This document shows positions 37,797 to 46,801 of a stretch of 64,000 nt of DNA, in pieces. This DNA comes from Rhodospirillales bacterium. GTDB lineage: Bacteria > Pseudomonadota > Alphaproteobacteria > Rhodospirillales > Casp-alpha2. Location of the stretch: the NCBI GenBank assembly GCA_017644185.1, contig JAEPMA010000008.1, positions 124,001 through 188,000 of the forward strand. Direction: 5' to 3'. A program made the position numbers and the translations under genes. Numbering within the stretch: position 1 is the first letter of the stretch; the number at the start of each line of letters is the position of its first letter. Below the pieces are notes generated by a model, which had not been told where the DNA came from, ran no database searches, and was given only the letters and a program-made list of their open reading frames with translations.

Positions 37797-38003
37797 CGGC
37801 CCCTTCATGACGGTTTGATGCAAGTGCGAGCATAGCTTCGTCGGGAATCGAAAATGACCGTTAGTGCCAAAACCCCCGTTTTCTTGGAACCAATCCTTGA
37901 AAATGGCGGGAATCCGCTACTCCGGCGCTTGCCATCGGCGCGGCCCGCGACTTAACTAGCGGCACGTTGAAAATACCAATTTGCTGACAAACGGGGTGGA
38001 AAC

Positions 38004-39509
38004 ATGAGCACGACCATTCACCATTTCATCGACGGCCAGATCGTCGAAGGAAAGAGCGGCCGCACCGGCGACGTCTTCGACCCGTCGACGGGCGAGGTCA
38101 CCAAGCAGGTAATGCTGGGGTCCGCCGACGAGGTCCGGACCGCCATCGCCGCCGCCGCCGCGGCACTGCCCGGCTGGTCGGCGACGCCCCCCGCCAAGCG
38201 CGCCCAGGTCATGTTCAAGTTCCGCGATCTTCTGATGCAGAACCTCGACAAACTCGCCGAAGCGATCTCGGCCGAACACGGCAAGACCATCGAAGACGCC
38301 AAGGGCGAGGTCGCGCGCGGGCTCGAAGTGGTCGAGTTCGTCTGCGGCATCCCGCACCTTTTAAAAGGCGAGTATTCCGACAGCGTTGCGGGCGGCGTGG
38401 ATAGTGTCGGCATGCGCCAGCCGGTTGGCGTCTGTGCCGGGATCACGCCGTTCAACTTCCCGGCGATGGTGCCGATGTGGATGTTCCCGGTCGCGCTCGC
38501 GTGCGGCAACACGTTCATCCTTAAGCCGTCGGAGCGCGATCCCTCCACACCGATGCTGCTGGCCCAGTTATTGATCGAAGCCGGTCTTCCCAAGGGCGTG
38601 CTGAACGTCGTCAACGGCGACAAGGAAGCCGTCGACACCCTTCTCACCGATCCCACCGTGGGCGCCATCAGCTTCGTCGGCTCCACCGCCATCGGCCGGT
38701 ATATCTACGAAACCGGGTGCGCGAACGGAAAACGGGTGCAGGCGCTTTGCGGGGCCAAGAACCACATGGTCATCATGCCGGATGCCGATATCGACCAGGC
38801 GGTTGATGCCGCCGTCGGCGCGGCTTTCGGGTCCGCGGGCGAACGCTGCATGGCGGTTTCGGTCGCGGTTGCCGTCGGTGACGAGGCGGCCAACAGCTTC
38901 GTCGAGAAGATGGCGCCCCGGGTGCGCGGCCTGAAAATCGGCCCTTACACCGACAGCGCCGCCGAAATGGGGCCGGTGATCACCAAAGAATCGAAAGAGA
39001 AGATCGAACGCTATATCTCCGAAGGCGAAGCGGACGGCGCCGAAGTCGTGGTCGACGGACGCGGCATCAGCCTGCAAGGTTACGAGAACGGCTTTTTCGT
39101 CGGCGGCACCCTGATCGACAAAGTGACCAAGGACATGTCGGTTTATAAAGACGAGATCTTCGGCCCGGTTTTATCGGTCGTCCGCGCCAAGACGTACGAA
39201 GAAGCCAAGGGGTTGGTCATCGATCACGAATACGGCAACGGCGCCGCGGTCTTCACCCGCGACGGCGACACCGCGCGTGACTTCGTGCGCGACGTCAACA
39301 TCGGGATGGTCGGCGTCAATGTGCCGATCCCGGTCCCCGTCGCCTATCACTCGTTCGGGGGGTGGAAGGCATCGCTGTTCGGCGATCACTCGATCCACGG
39401 GATGGAGGGGGTGCGGTTCTACACCAAGCTCAAGACCGTGACCGCGCGCTGGCCGTCGGGTGTCAAAGAGGGCGCGGTCTTCAACTTCTCCGCCGGGTCG
39501 GACGTTTGA
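38004..39509 (+). CDS. mmsA: CoA-acylating methylmalonate-semialdehyde dehydrogenase
   Basis: 501 residues, standard length. It oxidises methylmalonate semialdehyde (or malonate semialdehyde) to propionyl-CoA (acetyl-CoA) with NAD and CoA, in valine, inositol and beta-alanine breakdown. The catalytic cysteine is C282 in GSAGERCMA; GITPFNFPAMVPMWMFP and FVGSTAIGRYIYETG are typical. The usual general-base glutamate of aldehyde dehydrogenases is absent (GAKNHMVIMPDAD), as expected for the CoA-dependent subgroup. A single gene, with repeat elements following its stop. Confidence 0.96.
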   Translation: MSTTIHHFIDGQIVEGKSGRTGDVFDPSTGEVTKQVMLGSADEVRTAIAAAAAALPGWSATPPAKRAQVMFKFRDLLMQNLDKLAEAISAEHGKTIEDAKGEVARGLEVVEFVCGIPHLLKGEYSDSVAGGVDSVGMRQPVGVCAGITPFNFPAMVPMWMFPVALACGNTFILKPSERDPSTPMLLAQLLIEAGLPKGVLNVVNGDKEAVDTLLTDPTVGAISFVGSTAIGRYIYETGCANGKRVQALCGAKNHMVIMPDADIDQAVDAAVGAAFGSAGERCMAVSVAVAVGDEAANSFVEKMAPRVRGLKIGPYTDSAAEMGPVITKESKEKIERYISEGEADGAEVVVDGRGISLQGYENGFFVGGTLIDKVTKDMSVYKDEIFGPVLSVVRAKTYEEAKGLVIDHEYGNGAAVFTRDGDTARDFVRDVNIGMVGVNVPIPVPVAYHSFGGWKASLFGDHSIHGMEGVRFYTKLKTVTARWPSGVKEGAVFNFSAGSDV

Positions 39510-39513
39510 TCTA

Positions 39514-39535
39514 ACCCTCTCCTTGGGGAGAGGGT
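39514..39535. repeat. CCCTCTCC-type palindrome
   Basis: ACCCTCTCC-TTGG-GGAGAGGGT just after the mmsA stop, followed by GGCGAGCGACAG. It is the same family as the pair at 30365-30430, here joined directly to a copy of the other repeat family. Confidence 0.7.
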
Positions 39536-39554
39536 GGCGAGCGACAGAACATGC

Positions 39555-39633
39555 TGTCATCCCCGCGAAAGCGGGGACCCAGCAATCTAAAATTCTGCCT
39601 TAGTTCTGGATTCCCGCTCTCGCGGGAATGACG
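39555..39633. repeat. second copy of the two-armed GTCATCCCCGC repeat
   Basis: Arms TGTCATCCCCGCGAAAGCGG and, at the far end, TTCCCGCTCTCGCGGGAATG are inverted copies, as in the element at 32182-32254; the central parts differ. Both copies lie in gaps between genes. Confidence 0.85.
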
Positions 39634-39637
39634 GTTT

Positions 39638-39659
39638 GGGAAGCCCTTGCGGGCTTCCC
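39638..39659. terminator. hairpin between convergent mmsA and DUF3500 genes
   Basis: GGGAAGCCC-TTGC-GGGCTTCCC, ending one base before the DUF3500 stop codon. It can serve either strand, but neither side has a proper T-run, so termination may be weak. Confidence 0.5.
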
Positions 39660-40703
39660 CTACGGCCTGTGCCCATGCGAAACCGGCGCATCTTTATAAT
39701 GCCGGTGAAGATCGTCGCGCCCGAAGTCATTCTTTGGGTCGCGCCATAAACTATGGACGTGGTTGCCGCCGCCCTGGGTGTTGTCGAACTCGACCAGGAT
39801 GCGGGGGCCGTGAATGCGGTAATAGAACGGCTCGACCTCCGAAACAGGGCCTGCCCACGCAAATCTGGTCTCAGCGAACCCGTCTTCAATCAGCTTCATA
39901 TAAGGTGTGCCGATTTCGTTCCGAGCGATACCCACGTAAGCGTTGATCAACTGTAACAGCAACAGACGCTGCGATGCGTCTAGTTCCGAGACCGCCAACC
40001 CTTCCGGTTTATCCAACGCGTCACCGCGTCCCGGCCCGGAGACGATGTTGCCGAGGGCACCCTCGCCGATCACGGCTTTCTGTCTCTGTTCGGGGTTCAT
40101 GGAGCGCATCAGCCGGATCGCCAGAATGAACTCGTCATATTGGATGAACTTGCCCTTGTGATCGCCCGACGGCACGCGCATCGGGTTGGTCCCCAAGAAC
40201 GTCGGCGTCACCGACACCTCGCCCTTCGCGGCGACCGTGACGTTGATCGAGAGATGATGCCCCTCGAGCCGCCAGCCCCAGGGATAAGCACCCGGCGTCC
40301 CGAACACACTGACGAAATACTTCTCGGGGTCGCGGTAGCTGAGCGACGAGCCCTCGATCTCGGCGAGGATCCCCTCCAACGCCATGATCGCTTCAGCTTT
40401 CAAAATCCCCCGAGCCGACAATGTCGAACGCATCAGCGCCTTCGTGTCGTCCCGCTGGCGCTGGATCATATCCCCAATCTTCATCCCGTCACGGTGACGC
40501 GGTGTGTAATGCCAATCGAAGCGCTCATCGTCAGTAAACTTGAACGACGCATCCCCCGTACGTGGAGCGAGACCATCCAGGAACGCCTTCGCGGCGGCGG
40601 CCATTTCGTCCGTCGGTGCTTCGTGCGCATCCACCGGCGCCGTCCACACGGCGGCAGCCAGCGTCAGCGCGATTAGCATCGACAAAGGTTTTCTGCAGGT
40701 CAC
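39660..40703 (-). CDS. DUF3500 family exported protein
   Basis: 347 residues with a signal peptide (SMLIALTLAAAVWTAPVDA). DUF3500 features are LSYRDPEKYFVSVFGTPG, WGWRLEGHHLSINVTVAAKG and the histidine-rich C-terminus HVHSLWRDPKNDFGRDDLHR. Function is unknown; the conserved histidines in GHHLS, GGGNHVHS and the tail suggest metal binding. It ends beside a hairpin, convergent with mmsA. Confidence 0.88.
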   Translation of the reverse strand: MTCRKPLSMLIALTLAAAVWTAPVDAHEAPTDEMAAAAKAFLDGLAPRTGDASFKFTDDERFDWHYTPRHRDGMKIGDMIQRQRDDTKALMRSTLSARGILKAEAIMALEGILAEIEGSSLSYRDPEKYFVSVFGTPGAYPWGWRLEGHHLSINVTVAAKGEVSVTPTFLGTNPMRVPSGDHKGKFIQYDEFILAIRLMRSMNPEQRQKAVIGEGALGNIVSGPGRGDALDKPEGLAVSELDASQRLLLLQLINAYVGIARNEIGTPYMKLIEDGFAETRFAWAGPVSEVEPFYYRIHGPRILVEFDNTQGGGNHVHSLWRDPKNDFGRDDLHRHYKDAPVSHGHRP

Positions 40704-40773
40704 GGTACGGCTCCCGTTGTCTCAAAGCTTAACGGGTATATGGGGAATGGAATCGCGGTTTAAAACCGCCCGG

Positions 40774-41679
40774 TCATTGCCGCATCGCGGTGCGGATCTC
40801 CGGGAAGGCGCCGGTCTTGAGAAACCTGACGGTGTCAAAAAATGCCGGTGCGAAGCCGGTAAAGGGCTCCGAAAGAGACAACACCAGCTTGGCGTGACCA
40901 ATGCCGTTATAAAACCGGGCGACCGACGGCACCCCTGCCGCATTAAGCCGGGCGGCGAGCAATCTCGAATGTTTCGGAATCACCGTCTCGTCGTCAGCGC
41001 CATGTAATAACAGCGCGGGGGGTGATTTTCCGTCGACGAATGTGATCGGACGCGCCGCATTTTCATCTTCCAAATGCTGAAAGATGGCGCTGACGTAATC
41101 GATCTCGGAGGGATAGAACGCATAGGGTCCGGCAAGTCCGACCCAGCGGCCAAGCACGTCTTGAGTGAGCCCCTCTTTCTCGAGATATCTCCCGTCGAGC
41201 GCTATCATCGCGGCGATGTGCGCGCCCGCCGAATGGCCGATCAGGTGGATGTCCGTCGTCTTACCGCCATGCGCATCTGCGTTCTCCGCCAGCCAGCGGA
41301 CGGCCTTGGCCCCATCTTCGACAAACGTCGGGAACGCGATTTCCGGATAGACCCGGTAGTCGGCGACGGCGACCAGGAATCCGGCCCGGGCCAGCGCACG
41401 CCCGGCAAAGGCGTAGTCTTCCTTATGACCACCCTTCCAACTCCCCCCGTAGAAAAACAGGATCGTCGGCAGCGGTCCTGAATTCTCCACTGGCCGATAG
41501 AGATCGAGGGTCTGGCGCGGGTGCGGACCGTAGCTGAGCCCCGCCGTTTCAGTCACCCCGTCATCCGGGGCGACGGCGTTGACCATGTCGAGCCCAGAGC
41601 ACCCCTGCAAGATGATAAGGGAAACGGTCAGGACCAAGGCGAGGAACAATGGTTTTTTCGAAAAGATTACGCGCATCAT
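40774..41679 (-). CDS. alpha/beta-hydrolase esterase, lipoprotein
   Basis: 301 residues from the ATG at 41679. The N-terminus (KKPLFLALVLTVSLIILQGC) is a lipoprotein signal with lipobox ILQGC. The hydrolase core has TILFFYGGSWKGGHKEDYAF (oxyanion loop, FYGGSW variant of HGGG), nucleophile elbow IHLIGHSAGAHIAAM (Ser in GHSAG), acid in LLLHGADDETVIP and His in NGIGHAKLVLSL. It belongs to the carboxylesterase/kynurenine-formamidase-like group; the substrate is unknown. The 3' neighbour is the DUF3500 gene, 70 bases away. Confidence 0.85.
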   Translation of the reverse strand: MMRVIFSKKPLFLALVLTVSLIILQGCSGLDMVNAVAPDDGVTETAGLSYGPHPRQTLDLYRPVENSGPLPTILFFYGGSWKGGHKEDYAFAGRALARAGFLVAVADYRVYPEIAFPTFVEDGAKAVRWLAENADAHGGKTTDIHLIGHSAGAHIAAMIALDGRYLEKEGLTQDVLGRWVGLAGPYAFYPSEIDYVSAIFQHLEDENAARPITFVDGKSPPALLLHGADDETVIPKHSRLLAARLNAAGVPSVARFYNGIGHAKLVLSLSEPFTGFAPAFFDTVRFLKTGAFPEIRTAMRQ

Positions 41680-41716
41680 GAATTTGATACGTACGTGACG
41701 TGATTTTGGATGGCTG

Positions 41717-42310
41717 TCAGCGCACCATTGGCACAATACAAAGCGCCAACACCAACCCCATAACGATATTGAAAACACGCCGCCGCCGGTCGTCCTCGAG
41801 GATACCGCGAAGCGCGGTCCCGAATCCGGTCCAGATGGATACGCTCGGGAACGTGATCAGCCCAAAGACGGAGGCGATCAATAACACCGACATGAAGGGC
41901 TGCGATGTATCGGTATAGAGCGCCATCGCACTGACGCCCATCATCCACGCCTTCGGGTTGACCCACTGGAACATGGCGGCGGCGATAAAAGACATCGGCT
42001 CCGGGCGGGATTCCGTCCCGCCGATCGCGCCCGCCGTGGCGATCCGCCACGCGAGATAGAGCAGATAAAGCCCGCCCGCGATCTTCAACCCCGTATGCGC
42101 TGCCGGATAAGCGGTCAGCAACGTGCCGAGACCGGCACCGACACAGACCAGAAGCGTGAAGAACCCGCCCGCGATCCCGAAGATATGGGGAATGGTGCGC
42201 CGGTAGCCAAAATTCACCCCCGATGCGAGCACCATCATATTATTCGGCCCCGGCGTGACCGAGGCGACGGCGGCAAAAAACACCAGCGCAGTGAACGTGT
42301 CGAAGGCCAT
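41717..42310 (-). CDS. LysE/RhtB-family amino-acid exporter
   Basis: 197 residues from the ATG at 42310; an upstream in-frame extension lacks hydrophobic or conserved character. Six membrane segments, with FAAVASVTPGPNNMMVLASG and AMFQWVNPKAWMMGVSAMA as family motifs. Substrate unknown. It diverges from the XRE-cupin regulator, which is a natural candidate to control it. Confidence 0.87.
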   Translation of the reverse strand: MAFDTFTALVFFAAVASVTPGPNNMMVLASGVNFGYRRTIPHIFGIAGGFFTLLVCVGAGLGTLLTAYPAAHTGLKIAGGLYLLYLAWRIATAGAIGGTESRPEPMSFIAAAMFQWVNPKAWMMGVSAMALYTDTSQPFMSVLLIASVFGLITFPSVSIWTGFGTALRGILEDDRRRRVFNIVMGLVLALCIVPMVR

Positions 42311-42388
42311 TCGGAAACCTACCCCCGGGCCCGATTTTCCGGCAACCCACGCATTGTCGCCGTGACAATAATTCAACGCACGTGTGCG

Positions 42389-42432
42389 TGAAAAAATTTT
42401 CATTTGACTGAAATTTATTATCTGGCTTTGAT
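42389..42432 (+). promoter_or_regulatory. candidate operator and promoter of the XRE-cupin regulator
   Basis: Inverted repeat TGAAAA-AA-TTTTCA at 42389-42402 and a second, TTTCA-N6-TGAAA at 42398-42413, overlap a TTGACT (42404-42409) that is 17 bases from TTTGAT (42427-42432). The predicted start of transcription falls at or next to the ATG at 42440, so the message may be leaderless. Autoregulation by the encoded protein is inferred. Confidence 0.45.
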
Positions 42433-42439
42433 ATTTGGT

Positions 42440-43039
42440 ATGAACACCATCCCCAAACACGTGGATGACGACGCCAACGCCCGAAAGATCGGTGCGGAGA
42501 TCCGCGACCTCAGAAAAGCGCGCGGCCTGACCTTGGAAGAGCTGGCGTCCAGGATCGGCCGCTCGGTCGGTTATGTCAGCCAGGTCGAGCGCGGTCTATC
42601 GCCCTTGACCATCCCCAACCTGAAATCGATCGCCGAGGAACTGGGGATCGGGGTCAACTGGTTCTTCAGGAGGGAAGTTGCGGGACAATCGTCCGACGAA
42701 GAAGGGTTGATCGTCCGGCGCGAAAACCGGGGACGGCTGGACTTCCCGGGGACCGGCGTCACCGAGGAGCTGTTGTCGCCCAGCCTCAACGGCATGTTCG
42801 AGATGATTTTGGGCCGCTTTCAGCCGGGTGCGGAAACGGGCGATGCGAAATACGCCCAGACCGGCGAGGAAGGCGGCTATGTGATTTCGGGCGAGCTCGA
42901 ACTGATCGTCGACGGCAAGGCGCATCGGCTTCGCGCGGGCGACTCGTTCACGTTCCCCCTTTCCGCCCCCCACAAATCGCGCAACCCGACGGACCAGGAA
43001 ACCGTGGTCCTTTGGGTCGTCGCGCCGCCAACCTACTAA
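42440..43039 (+). CDS. XRE-family regulator with C-terminal cupin
   Basis: 199 residues. Helix-turn-helix at about 20-75 (EIRDLRKARGLTLEELASRI, GRSVGYVSQVERGLSPLTIP), cupin at about 115-195 (FQPGAETGDAKYAQTGEEGG, LRAGDSFTFPLSAPHKSRNP). This architecture (PuuR/SutR-like) senses a small metabolite through the cupin. There is no ribosome site before the ATG at 42440. It is followed after 25 bases by the dehydrogenase gene, so it probably controls that gene and possibly the divergent exporter. Confidence 0.9.
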   Translation: MNTIPKHVDDDANARKIGAEIRDLRKARGLTLEELASRIGRSVGYVSQVERGLSPLTIPNLKSIAEELGIGVNWFFRREVAGQSSDEEGLIVRRENRGRLDFPGTGVTEELLSPSLNGMFEMILGRFQPGAETGDAKYAQTGEEGGYVISGELELIVDGKAHRLRAGDSFTFPLSAPHKSRNPTDQETVVLWVVAPPTY

Positions 43040-43064
43040 CCTTTATTCCAGGGACACTCTCATC

Positions 43065-45509
43065 ATGGCCAAGGAACTTCCCAACAAAGCGCGTGTCGTC
43101 ATCGTCGGTGGCGGCGTCATCGGCTGCTCGATCGCTTATCACCTGACCAAGATCGGCGTCGAGGACGTCGTCCTTTTGGAGCGTAAGCAGCTGACCAGCG
43201 GCACCACATGGCACGCGGCGGGCCTGATCGGGCAGTTGCGCGATAACCACCACATGACCAACCTCGCCAAGTATACGGCCGAGCTCTACCTCGAACTCGA
43301 GAAAGAGACCGGACAGGCGACCGGCTACAAGGTCAACGGTTCACTATCGACGGCGACCCACGAAGGCCGCATGGAGGATCTTCTCAGGCGCGCCGACATG
43401 GCCAGGGTATTCGGCCTTCAAGTCGACGTCTTGAGCCCGGAAGAGTGCAAGGAACACCATCCGCTGATCGAGATTCACGACGTCATCGGGGGGATCTTCC
43501 TGCCTTCCGACGGGCAGGCCGACCCGGTCGGGATCACCCAGGCCTTGGCCAAGGGCGCGCGCATGGGCGGCGCCCAGATTTTCGAGAACACCAAAGTCGA
43601 GCGTGTATTGGTGGACGGCGACAAGGTCACCGGCGTCGAAACGGAGACCGGCAACGTCATGGCCGATCACGTCGTTCTGGCGTGCGGGATGTGGACGCGC
43701 GAGTTCGCGAGCCGGATCGGTGTCACCGTCCCCCTTCATGCGTGCGAACACTTCTACATCGTCACCGAACCGTTCGAAGGCTGCACCCCGGGCCTGCCTG
43801 TCTATCGCGACTATGACTACCAGGCCTATTACAAGGAAGACGCTGGCAAGATGCTTCTGGGCGCGTTCGAACTGAAGGCCAAGCCGTGGGGCATGGACGG
43901 TATTCGCGACGACTTCTGCTTCGACCAGCTTCCCGATGATTTCGATCATTTCGCGCCTATTCTCGAAGCCGCCCTCAGACGCATGCCGGCGCTCGAGAAC
44001 GCGGGCATCCAAACGTTCTTCTGCGGCCCCGAGAGCTTCACACCAGACGACCGTTACCACTTGGGGGCGGCACCTGAAGTCGAAGGGCTGTTCGTCGCGG
44101 CGGGCATGAACTCGATCGGGGTGCAGTCGGCGGGCGGCGTCGGTCGACTGATGGCGGGCTGGATCGTCGACGGCCACCCGCCAGGCGATTTCAACGGCGT
44201 CGACATCCGCCGCAACCTGCCGTTCATGCGGAACCGCAAATATCTCCATGACCGGGTGTCGGAGACGCTCGGACTTTTGTACGACGTGCACTGGCCGTTC
44301 CACCAGTACACGACCAGCCGCGATGTCAGGCGTTCGATCCTGCACGGGCACCTGAAAGACCTGAATGCGTGCTTCGGCGAGACGGCGGGCTGGGAACGCG
44401 CCAACTGGTTCGCCCCCGAGGGTGTGAAACCTGAATACGAATACTCGTTCAAACGCCAGAACTGGTTCGAATATTCCGCCGACGAACATAACAACGTCCG
44501 CGAAAAGGTCGGCGTTTTCGATCAGTCCTCGTTCTCCAAGTTCCGCGTGCAGGGCAAAGACGCTTGCAAGGTCCTGAACAACATCTGCGCCAACGATGTC
44601 GATGTCGCACCGGGACGGATCGTCTACACCCAATGGCTCAACGAACGCGGCGGGATCGAGGCCGACCTGACCGTGACGCGTTTAAGCGAGAACGACTATC
44701 TCGTCGTCACGGGTGCGGGTGCACAGGTCCGTGACTTCAAATGGCTGACGTCCCACATCCCCGATAACGCCCATTGCATCGCCACCGACGTGACGTCGGG
44801 ATATGCGGTGATCAGTGTCATGGGGCCGAACAGCCGCGCGCTTCTTCAATCCGCGAGCCCGGACGACCTTTCGCACGAAGCGTTCCCGTTCGCGCATTCG
44901 CGCGAAATCGAATTGGGCATGGGGTTGGTGCGCGCGTCACGCATCACGTACGTCGGCGAATTGGGGTGGGAGCTTTACGTCCCGACCGAGTTTGCGCCAC
45001 ACATTTTTGAGACCGTGATGGAGGCCGGCGCCGCGCACGGCGTCAAACCTGCCGGGCTGCACGCGCTCAACTCGCTTAGAATGGAGAAGGCTTATCGTCA
45101 CTGGGGGCACGACATCTCGGAAGAGGAAACGCCCCTCGAAGCCGGCCTGATGTTCGCCGTCAAAACCGACAAGAGCAGCTTCATCGGCCGCGATGCCATA
45201 CTCCGACAAAAAGAAGAGGGCGCAAAGCAGCGCCTCGTCCAGTTCAAGTTGAACAACCCGGAACCGCTCCTTTACCACAACGAGCCGATCTATCGCGACG
45301 GTGTGATCGTGGGGTATCTGACGTCCGGGATGTACGGCCACACCCTGGGCGGCGCCATCGGCCTTGGATACGTCAAGAACGCAGACGGCGTCGACGCGGC
45401 GTTTGTCAACGAGGGCCGTTACGAGATCGAAGTCGCGGGCAGGAAGTTCGCCGCCGACGCATCCCTGAAACCGATGTACGATCCCAGGAACGAGAAAGTC
45501 CGTGTGTGA
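43065..45509 (+). CDS. dimethylglycine/sarcosine dehydrogenase-like flavoprotein (DAO + GcvT)
   Basis: 814 residues. N-terminal FAD domain (RVVIVGGGVIGCSIAYHLTK), then SGTTWHAAGLIG whose H50 corresponds to the histidine that carries covalent FAD in dimethylglycine and sarcosine dehydrogenases, FAO_M-type middle, GcvT folate-binding domain (VTSGYAVISVMGPNSRALLQ, FAHSREIELGMGLVRASRIT, YVGELGWELYVPTEFA) and GcvT_C at the end. It oxidatively removes an N-methyl group, passing the one-carbon unit to tetrahydrofolate. Which N-methylated amine is used is unclear. Ribosome site is modest (CCAGGGACA). It forms a two-gene unit with the XRE-cupin regulator. Confidence 0.9.
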   Translation: MAKELPNKARVVIVGGGVIGCSIAYHLTKIGVEDVVLLERKQLTSGTTWHAAGLIGQLRDNHHMTNLAKYTAELYLELEKETGQATGYKVNGSLSTATHEGRMEDLLRRADMARVFGLQVDVLSPEECKEHHPLIEIHDVIGGIFLPSDGQADPVGITQALAKGARMGGAQIFENTKVERVLVDGDKVTGVETETGNVMADHVVLACGMWTREFASRIGVTVPLHACEHFYIVTEPFEGCTPGLPVYRDYDYQAYYKEDAGKMLLGAFELKAKPWGMDGIRDDFCFDQLPDDFDHFAPILEAALRRMPALENAGIQTFFCGPESFTPDDRYHLGAAPEVEGLFVAAGMNSIGVQSAGGVGRLMAGWIVDGHPPGDFNGVDIRRNLPFMRNRKYLHDRVSETLGLLYDVHWPFHQYTTSRDVRRSILHGHLKDLNACFGETAGWERANWFAPEGVKPEYEYSFKRQNWFEYSADEHNNVREKVGVFDQSSFSKFRVQGKDACKVLNNICANDVDVAPGRIVYTQWLNERGGIEADLTVTRLSENDYLVVTGAGAQVRDFKWLTSHIPDNAHCIATDVTSGYAVISVMGPNSRALLQSASPDDLSHEAFPFAHSREIELGMGLVRASRITYVGELGWELYVPTEFAPHIFETVMEAGAAHGVKPAGLHALNSLRMEKAYRHWGHDISEEETPLEAGLMFAVKTDKSSFIGRDAILRQKEEGAKQRLVQFKLNNPEPLLYHNEPIYRDGVIVGYLTSGMYGHTLGGAIGLGYVKNADGVDAAFVNEGRYEIEVAGRKFAADASLKPMYDPRNEKVRV

Positions 45510-45597
45510 CGGACGTCACACATGGCCTGAAACACTAGGCCTACCCTAGGTTTAGCGTCTGTGTCATAGTGGTACGAGAAGTCGTTGGGGGAGTACG

Positions 45598-46797
45598 TTG
45601 AGTAACGACGGGCAACCGCAGCGCCCGCAGAATGCGAGCGACCTGCTGAATCTTTTGCGGAACTGGGGAAAGCAGTCACAGGAGCATAACACCCTGTTAC
45701 TGATATCTCTCGGTGTGCTCGCCACCGACGATGCGGACGAGACCTTCTGGAAAGATTTCGACAAGACCATCCAGACGTTTCGCCGGCGCCATCACGCCAC
45801 GGAATACACGCTGTCGCAGACCGACCGGGCATGTCTGGTCAAGATCACAGAATATAACCAGGTCACGCTTTTCACCGATGCCAAGGTGGAACTGCTACGC
45901 CTGATCCAGCAGTACTTCCCCGATCAGTTCGGACTGATCGACCAGTCCCGCCTGCTGCGGCCGATCGACCTCCGCTTCAAATTGCCGAACGCGATCCGCT
46001 TCGTCGAGCGCTATGAAGAGATCGAGAAAGGCGACACCGAAGGCCCCGCCAAACCGGCCCAACCCAGACGTAAATTGCGCCGCCTGGGCGAGCAGGACAT
46101 CGACCGTGTCGTCGAGGTCAATCAGCAGATCGGCACGGCATCTTTCGCCAAGGTGTTCGTGCGCCAGCAGAAGATGGTGGAAATCCTGCCGGGCGGCCCG
46201 CCCCAAAACGTGATGCACGAATACTTCGTCGGCATGGACGCGCTGAAATCGCACGTGTTTCTGGATGTGGAGCTTCGCGGCAGCGGCAACATCTTCAACC
46301 AGCTGACGATCACCCTCGACCGCCTTTTATTGGACGCCTTCGACGACGCCAACCCGGGCCGGGCGGCGTGCTCCATTAATCTGAACGTGGAATCGGTCTT
46401 TACCCGGGCGTTCCAGAAGTTTCTCGAAGACGCGGACGAACAATCCTTCGAGAACCTGGTCTTCGAGTTCCGCCAGGCCAACGTCCTGCAGCAGTACGAC
46501 GAGTACGAAGTCGCCGCTAATCTGATTTCTTCACGCAAGGGAAAGATCGCCATCGACGCGGTATTCCCGGAAACCGTCGGCATCGTCAACATGCACCGGC
46601 TCAGCGCCAACTACGCGAAAATCTTCTGGCGCCAGGGGGCGGAAACGGTATTACAGAATCTAAGCAAGGAGATCGAGGCGCTTCAGGATGGCGGCACCCA
46701 GGTCATCCTGGCCCGGGTCGACGACGACCTTGGTATCCAGGTCGGGCATGACCTCGGCATCACCCTGTTTCAGGGATTTCACATCGACAAGATGTGA
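45598..46797 (+). CDS. degenerate EAL-domain-like protein
   Basis: 399 residues from a TTG at 45598 with GGGGGAG just before it; no ATG fits better. The N-terminal half is helical and charged (SDLLNLLRNWGKQSQEHNTL, KTIQTFRRRHHATEYTLSQT). The C-terminal half looks like an EAL phosphodiesterase fold: FVFE/FEFRQANVLQ, HRLSANYAKIFWRQGAETVL and the last residues VDDDLGIQVGHDLGITLFQG, which match the end of EAL domains. The catalytic EAL motif and metal-binding residues are not visible, so it probably binds c-di-GMP or a partner rather than cleaving. The assignment is by eye and tentative. It converges with the STAS gene. Confidence 0.5.
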   Translation: MSNDGQPQRPQNASDLLNLLRNWGKQSQEHNTLLLISLGVLATDDADETFWKDFDKTIQTFRRRHHATEYTLSQTDRACLVKITEYNQVTLFTDAKVELLRLIQQYFPDQFGLIDQSRLLRPIDLRFKLPNAIRFVERYEEIEKGDTEGPAKPAQPRRKLRRLGEQDIDRVVEVNQQIGTASFAKVFVRQQKMVEILPGGPPQNVMHEYFVGMDALKSHVFLDVELRGSGNIFNQLTITLDRLLLDAFDDANPGRAACSINLNVESVFTRAFQKFLEDADEQSFENLVFEFRQANVLQQYDEYEVAANLISSRKGKIAIDAVFPETVGIVNMHRLSANYAKIFWRQGAETVLQNLSKEIEALQDGGTQVILARVDDDLGIQVGHDLGITLFQGFHIDKM

Positions 46798-46801
46798 CGG
46801 C

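Noticed and set aside
43344-44633. 429-codon open frame antisense to the dimethylglycine dehydrogenase-like gene
   Set aside because: Antisense shadow of a well-supported gene; the translation is Arg/Val/Asp-rich without motifs.
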